From NCBI GenBank assembly GCA_030446715.1, contig JAUJMU010000018.1, forward strand, positions 1-52,683: a stretch of 52,683 nucleotides of DNA. The letters are read 5' to 3'. A program made the translations under genes and the position numbers. This stretch comes from Cytophagales bacterium. Its GTDB lineage: Bacteria > Bacteroidota > Bacteroidia > Cytophagales > 172606-1. Below, in pieces: positions 7,900-16,968 of this stretch. The notes beneath the pieces are model-generated. The model saw only the letters and a program-made list of their open reading frames with translations, was not told where the DNA came from and made no database searches. How positions within the stretch are numbered: the stretch's first letter is position 1; the number at the start of each line of letters is the position of its first letter.

Positions 7900-9498
7900 T
7901 TATGGCTTCATCCTGATCTTCTGCCTGGCGGGCCCGTAAAGGATTTTGCCTGCCTTCTTTGCGGTAAGTACCCCGTCTTTTACGGCAAATGTGCCGTTTA
8001 CCACCACGTACCGGATGCCTGCCGGGTAGTGGTGCGGATCGGCGTAGGTGGCTTTTTCCCCGACGGTAGCCGGATCGAAAATGACCAGATCGGCAAACAT
8101 ACCGGGGGCAATTTTTCCCCGGTCGGTCAGTCCCATTCTTTGGGCGGGCATACCGGTCATTTTGTGGATGGCTTGCGGCAGGGTGAGTACTTTCGTATCG
8201 CGGACGTAATGCCCCAGCACCCGCGGGAAAGTACCGTAGGCCCGCGGGTGCGGTGAGCCTTCCCCCATTTTGGTAAGTCTTCCATCGGAGGCAATCATCG
8301 TCTGCGGGTGCTGCATGATGCGGATCACGTCGTCTTCGTGCATCACGTGGTAGATGCAACTGGCCCCGCCGTTCTGCTGGGCCCGCAGCACCAGCTCCAC
8401 CCCGTTTCCGAGGGTCGGTTTGAGGCCTGAAGCAGCCGCCCAATCCGCCAGGGTTTTCCCTTCCAGATCACGCTGCCAGACTACCTTTGCAAATTGCACC
8501 CGGCTCAGGTCGCCGCCGCCCCGGTCGTTCTGAAGGTTGAACAACACTTCGCTCCGGATGCTGTCGCCGAGCACGGGGTCCCGCAGGCGTTTCCGGAAAG
8601 CTTCTTTGCCGCCCGACAAGGCCCAGGCGGGGATGAGCAGGCTGATGGTGGACTGGCTGGCCGTGTACGGATACTGGTCCAGCGTGACGTCCTGCCCGGC
8701 GGCCCGCGCCGAATCTACCATTGCCAGCGTCTTTACGCTGGCGCCCCACATGGGTTTGCCCACCACTTTATGGTGCGTGAGCACGACCGGAATACCGGCT
8801 TGCCGGCCAATCTGAATGGCTTCCCGTACCCCTTCCAGCAGGCCTAACCCTTCTTCCCGCAGGTGCGAGGTGTAAAATCCGCCGTGCCGGGCCGCTACTG
8901 CCGATAAGGCAACCACTTCCTCCAGCTTCGAGTAGGCGCCCGGCACGTATTTCAGTCCGGTAGACAGGCCAAAAGCCCCTTCCTGCATGGCCTGGGACAC
9001 CAGCGATTTCATCTGCTCGAGTTCTCGGGCGGTAGGGGACCGGTTTTCCAGTTGCATTACCTGCGTGCGCACTGTATTGTGCCCGGCCAGAAAGCCTGCG
9101 TTCATGCCCACGCCCACGCCGGCCAGGGAATCGAGGTAGCGGCCCAGGGGCAGTTCACCCCCGCCGTCCGGGCCGCCCAGGGCAGTGGTAACCCCTTGCC
9201 GCAGGTGACTTTCGCAGGTGGACAACTCAAAAATGGGCTCCAGGTGGACGTGCAGATCAACGAAACCGGGGGCCACGGCCAGGCCTTCGGCCTCAATGAC
9301 CGTACCGGCTTTGGCGGCTGCTAAATCCCCCGCCGCCGTGATTTTATCCCCGCTGATGCCGATGTCGGCCCGCACGGGAGCCGTGCCGGTACCGTCGTAA
9401 ACCGTGCCGTTTTTAATGATGATGTCGAACGGCGGGGATTGCCGGCAGGCGCCGCTCAGCAAACCAAACAGCAGCAGCAGCTTACAGACTCTGGACAT
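7900..9498 (-). CDS. N-acyl-D-amino-acid deacylase (D-aminoacylase) lipoprotein
   Basis: This is an amidohydrolase of about 532 residues that splits N-acyl-D-amino acids. The start is placed at 9498 because MSRVCKLLLLFGLLSGAC is a clear lipoprotein signal with lipobox LSGAC. An alternative ATG 14 codons upstream (9540) overlaps the preceding gene and masks the signal. Metal-site motifs include GFVDLHVHLEP, the STCESHLRQGVTT region, VVLTHHKVVG and the C-terminal general-base strand MIASDG. The order matches the D-aminoacylase/dihydroorotase-like fold. Probably anchored to a membrane. It is the last gene of the eight-gene leftward operon, 35 bp after the ceramidase-like gene. Confidence 0.85.
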   Translation of the reverse strand: MSRVCKLLLLFGLLSGACRQSPPFDIIIKNGTVYDGTGTAPVRADIGISGDKITAAGDLAAAKAGTVIEAEGLAVAPGFVDLHVHLEPIFELSTCESHLRQGVTTALGGPDGGGELPLGRYLDSLAGVGVGMNAGFLAGHNTVRTQVMQLENRSPTARELEQMKSLVSQAMQEGAFGLSTGLKYVPGAYSKLEEVVALSAVAARHGGFYTSHLREEGLGLLEGVREAIQIGRQAGIPVVLTHHKVVGKPMWGASVKTLAMVDSARAAGQDVTLDQYPYTASQSTISLLIPAWALSGGKEAFRKRLRDPVLGDSIRSEVLFNLQNDRGGGDLSRVQFAKVVWQRDLEGKTLADWAAASGLKPTLGNGVELVLRAQQNGGASCIYHVMHEDDVIRIMQHPQTMIASDGRLTKMGEGSPHPRAYGTFPRVLGHYVRDTKVLTLPQAIHKMTGMPAQRMGLTDRGKIAPGMFADLVIFDPATVGEKATYADPHHYPAGIRYVVVNGTFAVKDGVLTAKKAGKILYGPARQKIRMKP

Positions 9499-9533
9499 AG
9501 GGGGAGAGGACAATAAGGGAGTAGTAAACTGAT

Positions 9534-10907
9534 TTAGCAAGATGCCAGGTTACGCAGTACTTCTACCACTTTCATGCGTATCTCCTCTTCCGCATGTTGG
9601 GCCAGAAAACTTGTCCGGCAGCGCCAGGTTTCGTAACCGCCCCGGGCTATTTCGTGGGCCGGCGGTACGTAACCCGCAAAACCGTTTGCCAGGGTAATCG
9701 TAAAATAATGCCCTGCCGGGCTGTTTTCCCTGAGCCACAATCCGGTTTCCGCAAAAAACTCTCCCCCTAACGCACCAATCATGCCATTGCCGATGCTGAG
9801 CACCTGCACCGGAAAAGGGACAGTATGCGGATAAGTATCCAGCAAAACCTGTTCGCGGGCATAGAGTTTTTGCAGGGCATCCCCGTGGGCAACGCTGAAG
9901 TTTTCGTAGTCACTCCCTGCCACCAGCGTTTCGGCGGCGCTTACTTCCGCGGGCGAAGGTTTTCTGGTGCCAACGGGCAGGTCGAGGTAGCAGGCCATAA
10001 CCGAGGGGTTTGTCTGCCAGGTTATATCCCCCATCGCTTCATACACCTTTTGCGCCAACTGGCCTCCGATCAACCGGCTTTTTTCGAAGTGACCCTTTGG
10101 GTAACGCTCCGGGTGCCGGAAATCCCAGATATTGGCATCCCCACTGGTGCCATTGCTCAGAATACCCACAAAATCATCCGCTGCTCCAAGTTTACGCCTG
10201 ATTTCTTCCGAAAAGACGCCAAAGTAATCGGCAGTGATGGTCCCATTTTCCCAATCCCCTACGTAGTGCAGGGAGTAATTGGCCAGCAGGCTGATCCATT
10301 GATCGTCCAATCCCCGCACCGCCAGAAAACTTACCTGGGGGTCCATGCGGGCAACCGGCCGGTCAATCAGATGCTCACTGCCAAAGGGGTTCGTTTTCAC
10401 CGGTTCTGCCTGACCAGTAACCGGGTTGCGGGAGACAAAGCCATCCTTCATGAAATAGCGCCGGCAAAGCACGTGTTCCGGTACATCCACGGCGCCAAAG
10501 CCCAGCTTGGCCGGCCGCACCTTGATTTTTGCCTGCACTACCGCCCCGGTGATTAACCCGGGTAAGGTTTGCCGGTAAGGCAGATCAGCAGCGGCCAGAT
10601 GCAGGTTGACCACGGACCCCGACGCGTGGGTATGGGTACTGGAGATAAGCGTATGGGTCGGATCAATGCCGGCTTGTGCATGGATTTCTGCTTTCACAGC
10701 GTCCAGAAACGCTTTGTCCATTACACAAATGTCCACTACCACAATGGCCACCACTGCTGCTCCGTGCTGCAGCACCAGGGCCCTGACGTAAAGCCTGTCG
10801 TGTACGTACCGGGCGTAATGGGTAACAAAATCACCATTGATCAAAGTGCCCAGCGGCGGGGTAATGTCCACTTTGGCGGCACCCGCCTGAAAGGATTGAG
10901 TATGCAT
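9534..10907 (-). CDS. Ceramidase-like amidohydrolase, apparently cytoplasmic
   Basis: The protein has 457 residues. It shares domain order with 5690-7063 but has no signal peptide: the protein begins MHTQSFQAGAAKVDITPPLG, the usual mature start of this family. Zinc-site strand STHTHASG is near residue 90. RRYFMKDG (about 167) is also present in the secreted paralogue. GILSNGTSGDANIWD (about 247) and GALGGEFFAETG (about 385) follow. A secreted and a cytosolic member in one locus suggests the amide bond is handled on both sides of the membrane, or that the substrates differ in size. The substrate is unknown; ceramide itself is not implied. It lies 29 bp after the M19 dipeptidase gene. Confidence 0.8.
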   Translation of the reverse strand: MHTQSFQAGAAKVDITPPLGTLINGDFVTHYARYVHDRLYVRALVLQHGAAVVAIVVVDICVMDKAFLDAVKAEIHAQAGIDPTHTLISSTHTHASGSVVNLHLAAADLPYRQTLPGLITGAVVQAKIKVRPAKLGFGAVDVPEHVLCRRYFMKDGFVSRNPVTGQAEPVKTNPFGSEHLIDRPVARMDPQVSFLAVRGLDDQWISLLANYSLHYVGDWENGTITADYFGVFSEEIRRKLGAADDFVGILSNGTSGDANIWDFRHPERYPKGHFEKSRLIGGQLAQKVYEAMGDITWQTNPSVMACYLDLPVGTRKPSPAEVSAAETLVAGSDYENFSVAHGDALQKLYAREQVLLDTYPHTVPFPVQVLSIGNGMIGALGGEFFAETGLWLRENSPAGHYFTITLANGFAGYVPPAHEIARGGYETWRCRTSFLAQHAEEEIRMKVVEVLRNLASC

Positions 10908-10936
10908 GCTTGCCGGATGGTTTTCTGAATGCTTGT

Positions 10937-12019
10937 TCAGCTCCAGGCTTTTCTTAAGAACCGGAGCCAGTTTCCGTGAAAAATGTTTTCAATATCCGCC
11001 GGCGTATAGCCGCGTCTGGCGAGTATGTGCTGGTACTGCTGCAGATCGGCCACCGAATTTAAATCCCAGGGCGACTGCTCGGTGCCGAATATGCCATCCA
11101 GATCACTGCCGATGGCAATGTGATGGCTGTTGCCGGCAATCTGGCAGATGTGGTCCCAGTGATCGACCATGTTTTCCAGTTTAATATTCAATTGCCAGGG
11201 ATCCGAAACGGTATCAATGAACCGGATATCCATAGCCCAGCAATCCAGCATCCCGCCGATAACGGCCCCTCTCCCGATCAGTTGTCTGATTTGTTCGTCG
11301 GTAAGCTGTCGTTGCGTGGGAACTATCGTTCTGACATTGTGGTGACTGGCCCAGACAGGTCCCTGGTACATTTCCAGCGCCTGTGCAAATCCTTCGTCGG
11401 TAAGATGCGTCACGTCCAGAATGAGGTCCAGCTTACCCATCTCCCGCAATAACTCCCGGCCCGCCGGCGTGACCGGACCTTCCATTCTGGTGCCCGGTGC
11501 GTACCGGCCGGGGCCGAAATGCGATAACCCAACGGCCCGTAAACCGTAGGCGTGGGCTTTGTGCAAATAGGAAATGTCTACCAGGGAGTCGGCTCCTTCC
11601 AGGCTCAGGATATACCCCACCGGTTTCGTGTCATCCGGAATATGCGCGTTGTTCCATAATTGCAGGTGATTCTCCAGTCCGGGCAGGTCTCTGATCTGCA
11701 CCATTTCCCCCAGGGCTTCCATTTCCCGGTACCAGGCCAGTTGGGCCTGCGTCATGGCCCAGGCCTGTTGCGGGGAGTGCCACCCGGGCAGGGCACTGCC
11801 GGGCGGCGTGTACCTGGCCAGTTGCGTAGCTACGACCAGTCCAATTCTTCCTCTCCTTAATTCCGGCAGGCAAACCGTCCCTTTGCCCCGGTCCGGCTTG
11901 TCTTTCAGGTGCATTTCCCGCAGCCGGATATCGGTCAGCGGCCGGGACAAATCCCGGTTCCATTCCAGGGCATTCATGGCCAGGTCCAGGTGGGCATCAA
12001 TGATGAACGGCTGCTTCAT
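10937..12019 (-). CDS. Membrane dipeptidase-family (M19) peptidase
   Basis: This 360-residue zinc peptidase belongs to the renal dipeptidase family. It hydrolyses dipeptides and accepts a D-residue at the C-terminal position. Visible ligands are HLD in IIDAHLDLAMN (residues 6-16), the bridging Glu in LSLEGAD (about 140), His residues in ASHHNVR (about 230) and the conserved IGSDLDG strand (about 305). No signal peptide is seen, so it is cytoplasmic. D-side tolerance fits the neighbouring D-aminoacylase and racemase. Some M19 homologues act on other amide or lactam substrates, so dipeptides are not certain. Confidence 0.85.
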   Translation of the reverse strand: MKQPFIIDAHLDLAMNALEWNRDLSRPLTDIRLREMHLKDKPDRGKGTVCLPELRRGRIGLVVATQLARYTPPGSALPGWHSPQQAWAMTQAQLAWYREMEALGEMVQIRDLPGLENHLQLWNNAHIPDDTKPVGYILSLEGADSLVDISYLHKAHAYGLRAVGLSHFGPGRYAPGTRMEGPVTPAGRELLREMGKLDLILDVTHLTDEGFAQALEMYQGPVWASHHNVRTIVPTQRQLTDEQIRQLIGRGAVIGGMLDCWAMDIRFIDTVSDPWQLNIKLENMVDHWDHICQIAGNSHHIAIGSDLDGIFGTEQSPWDLNSVADLQQYQHILARRGYTPADIENIFHGNWLRFLRKAWS

Positions 12020-12040
12020 GGAGTGGAAGGTGGGGGATTA

Positions 12041-12151
12041 TGAATGTTGAATGTTGGATGTTGAATGTAAAATATCGAACAAGGAATGATGAATGATGAA
12101 GGGATGGTACACCCGTCTTCCTTCATCATTCATCATTCCTTGTTCAGTATT
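12041..12151. repeat. Heptamer-phased repeat with 26-bp perfect palindrome
   Basis: From 12041 units TGAATGT, TGAATGT, TGGATGT, TGAATGT follow in strict 7-nt phase. They run into a perfect 26-bp inverted repeat, arms 12077-12102 and 12120-12145, with a 17-nt loop. The arms themselves contain 7-nt repeats (gaatgat). The element lies between the M19 and degenerate HAD genes inside the operon, so the RNA hairpin could attenuate transcription or protect an mRNA end; no T tract marks it as a plain terminator. Confidence 0.8.
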
Positions 12152-12183
12152 CATCATTTTAATACCGAACAGATGAATACTGC

Positions 12184-13140
12184 TTACACCGGAACGCTTT
12201 CCGGCAGGTAATTGAATGGGTATTTGTTCATGAGTTGCTGAATCTGGTAACTGAACCGGCGGAATGTTTCGGCCCATCTCTCCGGTTCACCCGGCTGGTA
12301 GGCGTAAAAACCCCGGTTGTTTTCCATACCCAGGCCGCCCTGCTCAATAATTTCCTCCAGAAAACGGGGGAGATGGCAGTCTTTTGACAATTCTCGGTTC
12401 AGGTCCTGCATCACCATCCCGTACACGGCCGTTCCCATCAGGTCCATGTAGCGGAAATTACCGGCAAAAGGCAGGTAATACCCGGCATCATTGCGGCAGG
12501 CCCGGTCAATGTCTTCTACGGAAGCGTAGTCATTCTGAATCAGAAAGCAAGCTTCCCGCACTATAGCTCCCATGAGCCGGGTCCGGATACCGCAATTGCG
12601 AACCACGTAGGGGTCTTTCTCCCAGAACAGTCGGGCAAAAGCCGAGAACTCCTGCACTACCTCCGGTGAACTAAGATCGCCGGCAATGATTTCGAGAAAT
12701 GAAGTGGTATGCACCGGTTCTACCCAGTTGGCGCCAATGATGCGACCCGGATGTTTTGCCCCTCCCTGAATGGCACTCAAGGGGATGCTCTCCGTGTTGA
12801 CTGCGATGGGTACGTGACTGGCCAATCCTTTTTCCAGTTGGGCAATTACGGCCTTTTTCTCCGGTAAAGCTTCCGCGGTAAGGGCAATGGCCAAACTATA
12901 ATCAATCCGGTAATCCGGCTGATCAACAATGGTAACTTCCCCCGGATCAACTGCGCTCAGCGAGAGTCTGTTTAAGTCTTCCAGGTGCGTACGGATGATC
13001 TCCAGTGCTTTAAGGCCCTCTCCGGTATGCAGCGTGACCCGGTGGCCGGCTTGCAGTAAGCAAACGGTCAGGCTACAGGCCAGTTTCTCCTTACCCGTAA
13101 TGAGTACGGGTCTTTTCTCTTCTCCCTTGATATGGTTCAT
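12184..13140 (-). CDS. 3-hydroxyacyl-CoA dehydrogenase-like protein with degenerate cofactor motif
   Basis: The protein has 318 residues and is paralogous to 15859-16848 across its length (REA.-.. ALM region, ED(I/V)D.A.R.DAG, FRYMD/FRRMD, GL). The family reduces or oxidises 3-hydroxyacyl-CoA or related hydroxy acids with NAD. Here the Rossmann Gly-rich loop GxGxxG is replaced by ITGKEKLA (residues 14-21). The usual catalytic His strand (GIHWAEP in the paralogue) reads GANWVEP. Loss of both suggests a non-dehydrogenase role, for example a partner subunit or a different lyase-type activity. The DAG and helix-bundle C-terminal domain is intact, so it is not simply decaying. Confidence 0.75.
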   Translation of the reverse strand: MNHIKGEEKRPVLITGKEKLACSLTVCLLQAGHRVTLHTGEGLKALEIIRTHLEDLNRLSLSAVDPGEVTIVDQPDYRIDYSLAIALTAEALPEKKAVIAQLEKGLASHVPIAVNTESIPLSAIQGGAKHPGRIIGANWVEPVHTTSFLEIIAGDLSSPEVVQEFSAFARLFWEKDPYVVRNCGIRTRLMGAIVREACFLIQNDYASVEDIDRACRNDAGYYLPFAGNFRYMDLMGTAVYGMVMQDLNRELSKDCHLPRFLEEIIEQGGLGMENNRGFYAYQPGEPERWAETFRRFSYQIQQLMNKYPFNYLPESVPV

Positions 13141-13228
13141 AAAAAAAGTTTTGTTGGTTTGCCATGCCCTCTATAACGCTTGTTTTATCCACTGTTTCTC
13201 TATCCACTGCTCCTCTGCAGGACATCCT

Positions 13229-14548
13229 CTACAGGACATGTAATACGTCTTTTGCGGTTTCAATCGCCTGCTCAATATCGGCTTCCGTATGCGCGGCACT
13301 GATGTACCAGAGTCCCCGGCCAATCACCCGTACCCCCCGGTCGTGCATACCGGCAATGAAGCGGCCCAGCTTAGCCTTATCGTAAGCCAGCGTATCGCGG
13401 TAGTCTTTTACCTCTTTGCAGTCGGTGAATCCGGAGTGGAACACAGGGCCCAGCCCTTGCACCAACAGGTTCTGGCCGGTTTCGGTGGCGGCCTGCCGGA
13501 GGCCGGCCATCAGCCTTTGCCCATAGTCAAACAGACGGCCATGCGGCTGTTCGGCTTCGAGTACTTCGAGCGTAGCCAGGGCGGCCGCCACGGTGGGGTT
13601 GCCCGCATTCATGGTACCCGCGTGAATCACTTTGGCCTCCTCAATCAACTGCATCCATTCTCTTTTTCCCACAATGGCGCTGATGGGATAGCCGCTGGCA
13701 AAGGCCTTGGCAAAAACCGACAGGTCGGGCGTAATGCCGTAGTACTGCTGCGCTCCGCCCATCGCCACCCGGAAACCGGTAATCACCTCGTCGAAGATGA
13801 GGGCGATGCCGTACTGGTCGCACAGCTCCCGCAGGCCCGGCAGGAAGCCTTCGGCCGGCAGAATGCAGCCGCTGTTGCACATGACCGGTTCGGTAATGAT
13901 GGCGGCAACGTCTGCGTGGTGTTCAGCCAGCATTTGGCGCACCAGTTCCAGATCGTTCCAGGGCAGAATGAAAAACTCATCCCGGGCTCCTTCCGGCAAT
14001 CCCCCGCTCCACGGGTACACATCCGGGTTTTCCCGGTCGCCCAGGACCCCGGCCGACGGCGTTGAAATGCCCCAGGAGACATTGTCGAGCCAGCCGTGGT
14101 AATGCCCCTCAAAGCGCAGGAATTTGCCGCGGCCCGTTTTGGCGCGGGCTACCCGCAGCGCCGTATGCACCGCTTCTGAACCATCCAGGCAAAAACGCAT
14201 GAGCTCGGCCGAAGGAATAAGCGTACTGAGCTTTTCGGCCAGCTCAATTTCCCGGATGTGCTGCCCGGCGAAGAGTTGTCCCTGCCCCGAATAGTTTTGC
14301 ACGGAGTCCAGCACGTGCGGGTGAGAGTGGCCCAGAATCAGCGGGCCCTGGCTCAGGGTGAAATCGAGGTATTCATTGCCATCCACGTCGCAGATCCGGC
14401 TGCCTTTGCCGTGGGTGTAGAAGATGGCATGCGGATGATTGTATTTTCGGAACTCCGAAGACACGCCGCCGGCCAGTACTTTTTTCGCCCTTTCGAGCAG
14501 CGCCGCTGATTTGGCGTAGCTTATCTTTTGGGTAAGAGTCGTTTCCAT
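13229..14548 (-). CDS. Class III PLP aminotransferase / glutamate-1-semialdehyde aminomutase-like
   Basis: This is a 439-residue fold-type I PLP enzyme. GGVSSEFRKYNHP (about 28-40) replaces the GGVNSPVRAF of HemL. LGHSHPHV, CLDGSEAVHTALRVAR (about 117-132), IFDEVITGFR (about 247) and the PLP-lysine strand SVFAKAFASGYP (about 275) are all present, and AGTMNAGNP matches the GSAM family. The catabolic context argues against a tetrapyrrole role, so it probably transaminates or moves an amino group on the pathway intermediate. It starts 3 bp after the stop of the MFS gene, so it is tightly co-transcribed. RidA in the same operon would clear reactive imines from such chemistry. Confidence 0.85.
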   Translation of the reverse strand: METTLTQKISYAKSAALLERAKKVLAGGVSSEFRKYNHPHAIFYTHGKGSRICDVDGNEYLDFTLSQGPLILGHSHPHVLDSVQNYSGQGQLFAGQHIREIELAEKLSTLIPSAELMRFCLDGSEAVHTALRVARAKTGRGKFLRFEGHYHGWLDNVSWGISTPSAGVLGDRENPDVYPWSGGLPEGARDEFFILPWNDLELVRQMLAEHHADVAAIITEPVMCNSGCILPAEGFLPGLRELCDQYGIALIFDEVITGFRVAMGGAQQYYGITPDLSVFAKAFASGYPISAIVGKREWMQLIEEAKVIHAGTMNAGNPTVAAALATLEVLEAEQPHGRLFDYGQRLMAGLRQAATETGQNLLVQGLGPVFHSGFTDCKEVKDYRDTLAYDKAKLGRFIAGMHDRGVRVIGRGLWYISAAHTEADIEQAIETAKDVLHVL

Positions 14549-14551
14549 GTG

Positions 14552-15862
14552 TTACGCGGGTTTTAATTCATCATTTTCCGGCTGGCTTTCCTGCCTGGCG
14601 GGGCGGTTTTTCCAACTTTTGATCCGGTAGCCCCGGACGGCGTAAAAAAGCAGCACCAGGTAACAGGGAATCAGCATGAGTACGGCCGTTTGCGGGTGGG
14701 CGGGATTGCGGTCAATCAGGCTGCCGAACAGCAGGGGGAAAATGCCGCCTCCCACCACCGACATGAGCAGCAAGGCCGATCCGATCCTGGTGTAAGGCCC
14801 CAGTTGCCGGATGGCAAGGCCCCAGATGGTGCCCCAGAGCCACGCAGCACCGAAGCCCATCCCGATGAGACAAATCACGGAAGCCATGCCTTCTCCCAGG
14901 TAAGCGCCCAGGCTCAGCCCGATTCCCATAACGGCGCAGAGGGCCAGTGCGCCTTGCTGCGACAGGTAACGCGGGATCAGGATAGTACTGGCCAGATAGC
15001 CCAGCAGCATGGCGTAGAGCGTATACTCGGCAAAATGACGGGCTTCTTCCAAGGGAATGCCCAGTGAACGGCTGTAAAGGATGATGCCGTCAATGGGGAT
15101 GACTTCGCAGGCCCCCGCAACGAACAGGGCCAGCACCCCCAGCACCAGGTAAGGATACCCCAGCACCCCCGGTTTGGCCGGCTTCAGCGGGGTAGCTTCG
15201 CTGCCGCTTTCTTTGATCTCGGGCAGCTTCGAGAACGCAATCATCAGTGCCAGCAGCAACAGCACCCCGGTAATCACCAGGTAAGGGGTAACCACTTTGA
15301 GGGCGTAGGCGTCCAGGATGCGGGCTTTTTCGGCGGCACCGGCCCGGCTGACGCGGTCTATAATGGCGTCGGCATTGAGCAGGAAGACGGCCCCCAGGAT
15401 GCGCTGACTCAGGATCCCGGCGATTTTATTGGACAGGCCCATGAAGCCGATGCGTTGCGCGGTGCTCTCCGGCGGTCCGATGATGGCCACGTACGGATTG
15501 GCGGCCGTCTGCAGGAGAGCCAGCCCGGTACCGGTCACGAACAAGCCGGTCAGGAAAAGAAAGTACGTGCGGGAATAGGCCGCCGGCAGAAAAAGGGCGG
15601 TGCCCGCCGCCATTACCACCAGCCCGGTGACCATGCCTCTCCGGTAACCGGTGTACTTCAGAATCCAGGCCGAGGGAATGGACATGAAAAAATAAGCGAT
15701 GTACGCGGCAAAGGCCACCCACAGCGACTGGAAGTTGGTCAGCTCCAGGCAGATCTGAAAATACGGAATCAGAATTCCGTTCACCCAGGTGATAAACCCG
15801 AATACAAAAAACAGGATGCCTAGAATAATCAGCGGATAGAGGTACGATCTGAGCCTGGTCAT
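14552..15862 (-). CDS. FucP-like sugar:H+ symporter (MFS)
   Basis: The protein has 436 residues and about 12 membrane helices. The start is MTRLRSYLYPLIILGILFFVFG at 15862, which overlaps the upstream stop as ATGA (translational coupling). FGFITWVNGILIPYFQ and ANPYVAIIGPP are hallmarks of the FHS/FucP group (fucose, glucose/galactose, N-acetylglucosamine permeases). A longer open frame to 15958 is inside the upstream gene and not needed. It probably imports the sugar or amino-sugar-like substrate of the locus across the inner membrane. The ligand is not readable from sequence. Confidence 0.85.
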   Translation of the reverse strand: MTRLRSYLYPLIILGILFFVFGFITWVNGILIPYFQICLELTNFQSLWVAFAAYIAYFFMSIPSAWILKYTGYRRGMVTGLVVMAAGTALFLPAAYSRTYFLFLTGLFVTGTGLALLQTAANPYVAIIGPPESTAQRIGFMGLSNKIAGILSQRILGAVFLLNADAIIDRVSRAGAAEKARILDAYALKVVTPYLVITGVLLLLALMIAFSKLPEIKESGSEATPLKPAKPGVLGYPYLVLGVLALFVAGACEVIPIDGIILYSRSLGIPLEEARHFAEYTLYAMLLGYLASTILIPRYLSQQGALALCAVMGIGLSLGAYLGEGMASVICLIGMGFGAAWLWGTIWGLAIRQLGPYTRIGSALLLMSVVGGGIFPLLFGSLIDRNPAHPQTAVLMLIPCYLVLLFYAVRGYRIKSWKNRPARQESQPENDELKPA

Positions 15863-16848
15863 AAGGGTGTTTTTGATTTCATGCTGTCCGGTTCGGACGG
15901 ATACCGGGCCGCCAGTTTGAATATGTCCTGATTGAACAGGGCAAAAGCTTCCTCCCACTGCCGGGCTTCTTCTTCCGAATAGGGGAACAATCCTTTTAAA
16001 TTATGGATGCCGCGGGCATTGTTGTCAATCATTTCCTGCATCAGGGGCGGCACGCCCTCCTCATTGGACAGTTTGGGAAATACATTTCTGAGTATTTCCC
16101 ACTGATCGGGAAGCCCCAGAAAATCCATCCGCCGGAAAATGCCCATCAGCGTCATCCAGGAGCCGGCATCGTAGCGAAAGGCCTTGTCCACGTCCTCCAG
16201 CGTAGCCTCGCCCCGCTGCATCAAAGCCAGCGCCTCGCGGTACACGGCGTACATGAGCCGGTTGGTGATGAACCCCCGGATGTCTTTGCGGAGCAGGGTG
16301 GGTTCTTTGCCCCAGCCGCCAGCCAGTGTACACACCCAGTCGGCGTACTGCGGCGCGGTAAGCTGGCCGCGGGTCACTTCCAGGAAGCGGGTCATGTACG
16401 CCGGCTCGGCCCAGTGGATGCCCATGAACCGTTCAGGATGGGGCACCTGTTTCTGCAGATGGCTGATGGGGATGGCTGAGGTATTGCTGGCAATAACTGC
16501 ATGCCGGTCCACTATTGCGGCGACCTTCCGGTAGATACCTGCCTTGATTTCGGGTACCTCAATCACGCACTCCTGCACCAGGCGGCAGTCTTTCAGCAAG
16601 GCGTAATCTTCCGAAAGGGTGAGCCGGGCTTCGTACGCCCGGACCGGCCCGGTCAGCAATCCCGACTCGGCGCTGTGCCGCAGGTGTTCCCGGATGCGCC
16701 TGGGTGCTTCCGCAAGGTCACTCCGCAGCGGGGCAATGGCTTTTACCGGATGACCCGCCATCAGGAGCGCGGCGATAATACTGCTTCCCATCAGGCCCAG
16801 CCCGATCACGCCAATGCTGATTTCGTCCGGGTTATTGGTTGGTGACAT
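15859..16848 (-). CDS. 3-hydroxyacyl-CoA dehydrogenase family protein (intact)
   Basis: The protein has 329 residues with a clear NAD-binding loop, GVIGLGLMGSSI (residues 13-24), and the catalytic region SNTSAIPISHL plus MGIHWAEPAYMTRFLE (His near residue 144). The C-terminal helical domain contains EDVDKAFRYDAGSW. It oxidises or reduces a hydroxy group on a CoA ester or on a free hydroxy acid; short members act as L-gulonate or carnitine dehydrogenases. The same operon encodes a paralogue lacking the Gly-rich loop. It lies between RidA and the FucP-like gene with a 4-bp overlap to the latter. Confidence 0.85.
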   Translation of the reverse strand: MSPTNNPDEISIGVIGLGLMGSSIIAALLMAGHPVKAIAPLRSDLAEAPRRIREHLRHSAESGLLTGPVRAYEARLTLSEDYALLKDCRLVQECVIEVPEIKAGIYRKVAAIVDRHAVIASNTSAIPISHLQKQVPHPERFMGIHWAEPAYMTRFLEVTRGQLTAPQYADWVCTLAGGWGKEPTLLRKDIRGFITNRLMYAVYREALALMQRGEATLEDVDKAFRYDAGSWMTLMGIFRRMDFLGLPDQWEILRNVFPKLSNEEGVPPLMQEMIDNNARGIHNLKGLFPYSEEEARQWEEAFALFNQDIFKLAARYPSEPDSMKSKTPL

Positions 16849-16850
16849 GC

Positions 16851-16966
16851 GTTGTTCGTTGTTCGTTATTGGTTATTTGTTGTTCGTTGGTGGTTGTTCG
16901 TTGCTGGTTGTCGGGTAACTTATCATTCCAACAACGAACAACTACCAACCAACAACTACTTACCCG
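16851..16966. repeat. Heptamer-phased GTTnnnn array followed by its inverted counterpart
   Basis: Nine consecutive 7-mers start with GTT from 16851 to 16913 (consensus GTTGTTC). After a short spacer, five 7-mers ending in AAC (such as GAACAAC) run from 16929 to about 16963. The two halves are imperfect inverted repeats and could form a long RNA hairpin between the RidA and HAD genes of the operon. A second GTTnnnn array lies at 51801-51841. Confidence 0.8.
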
Positions 16967-16968
16967 GG

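Noticed and set aside
15863-15958. Longer N-terminus for the FucP-like transporter
   Set aside because: It lies inside the upstream gene, adds a non-membrane segment, and the ATGA overlap start fits better.
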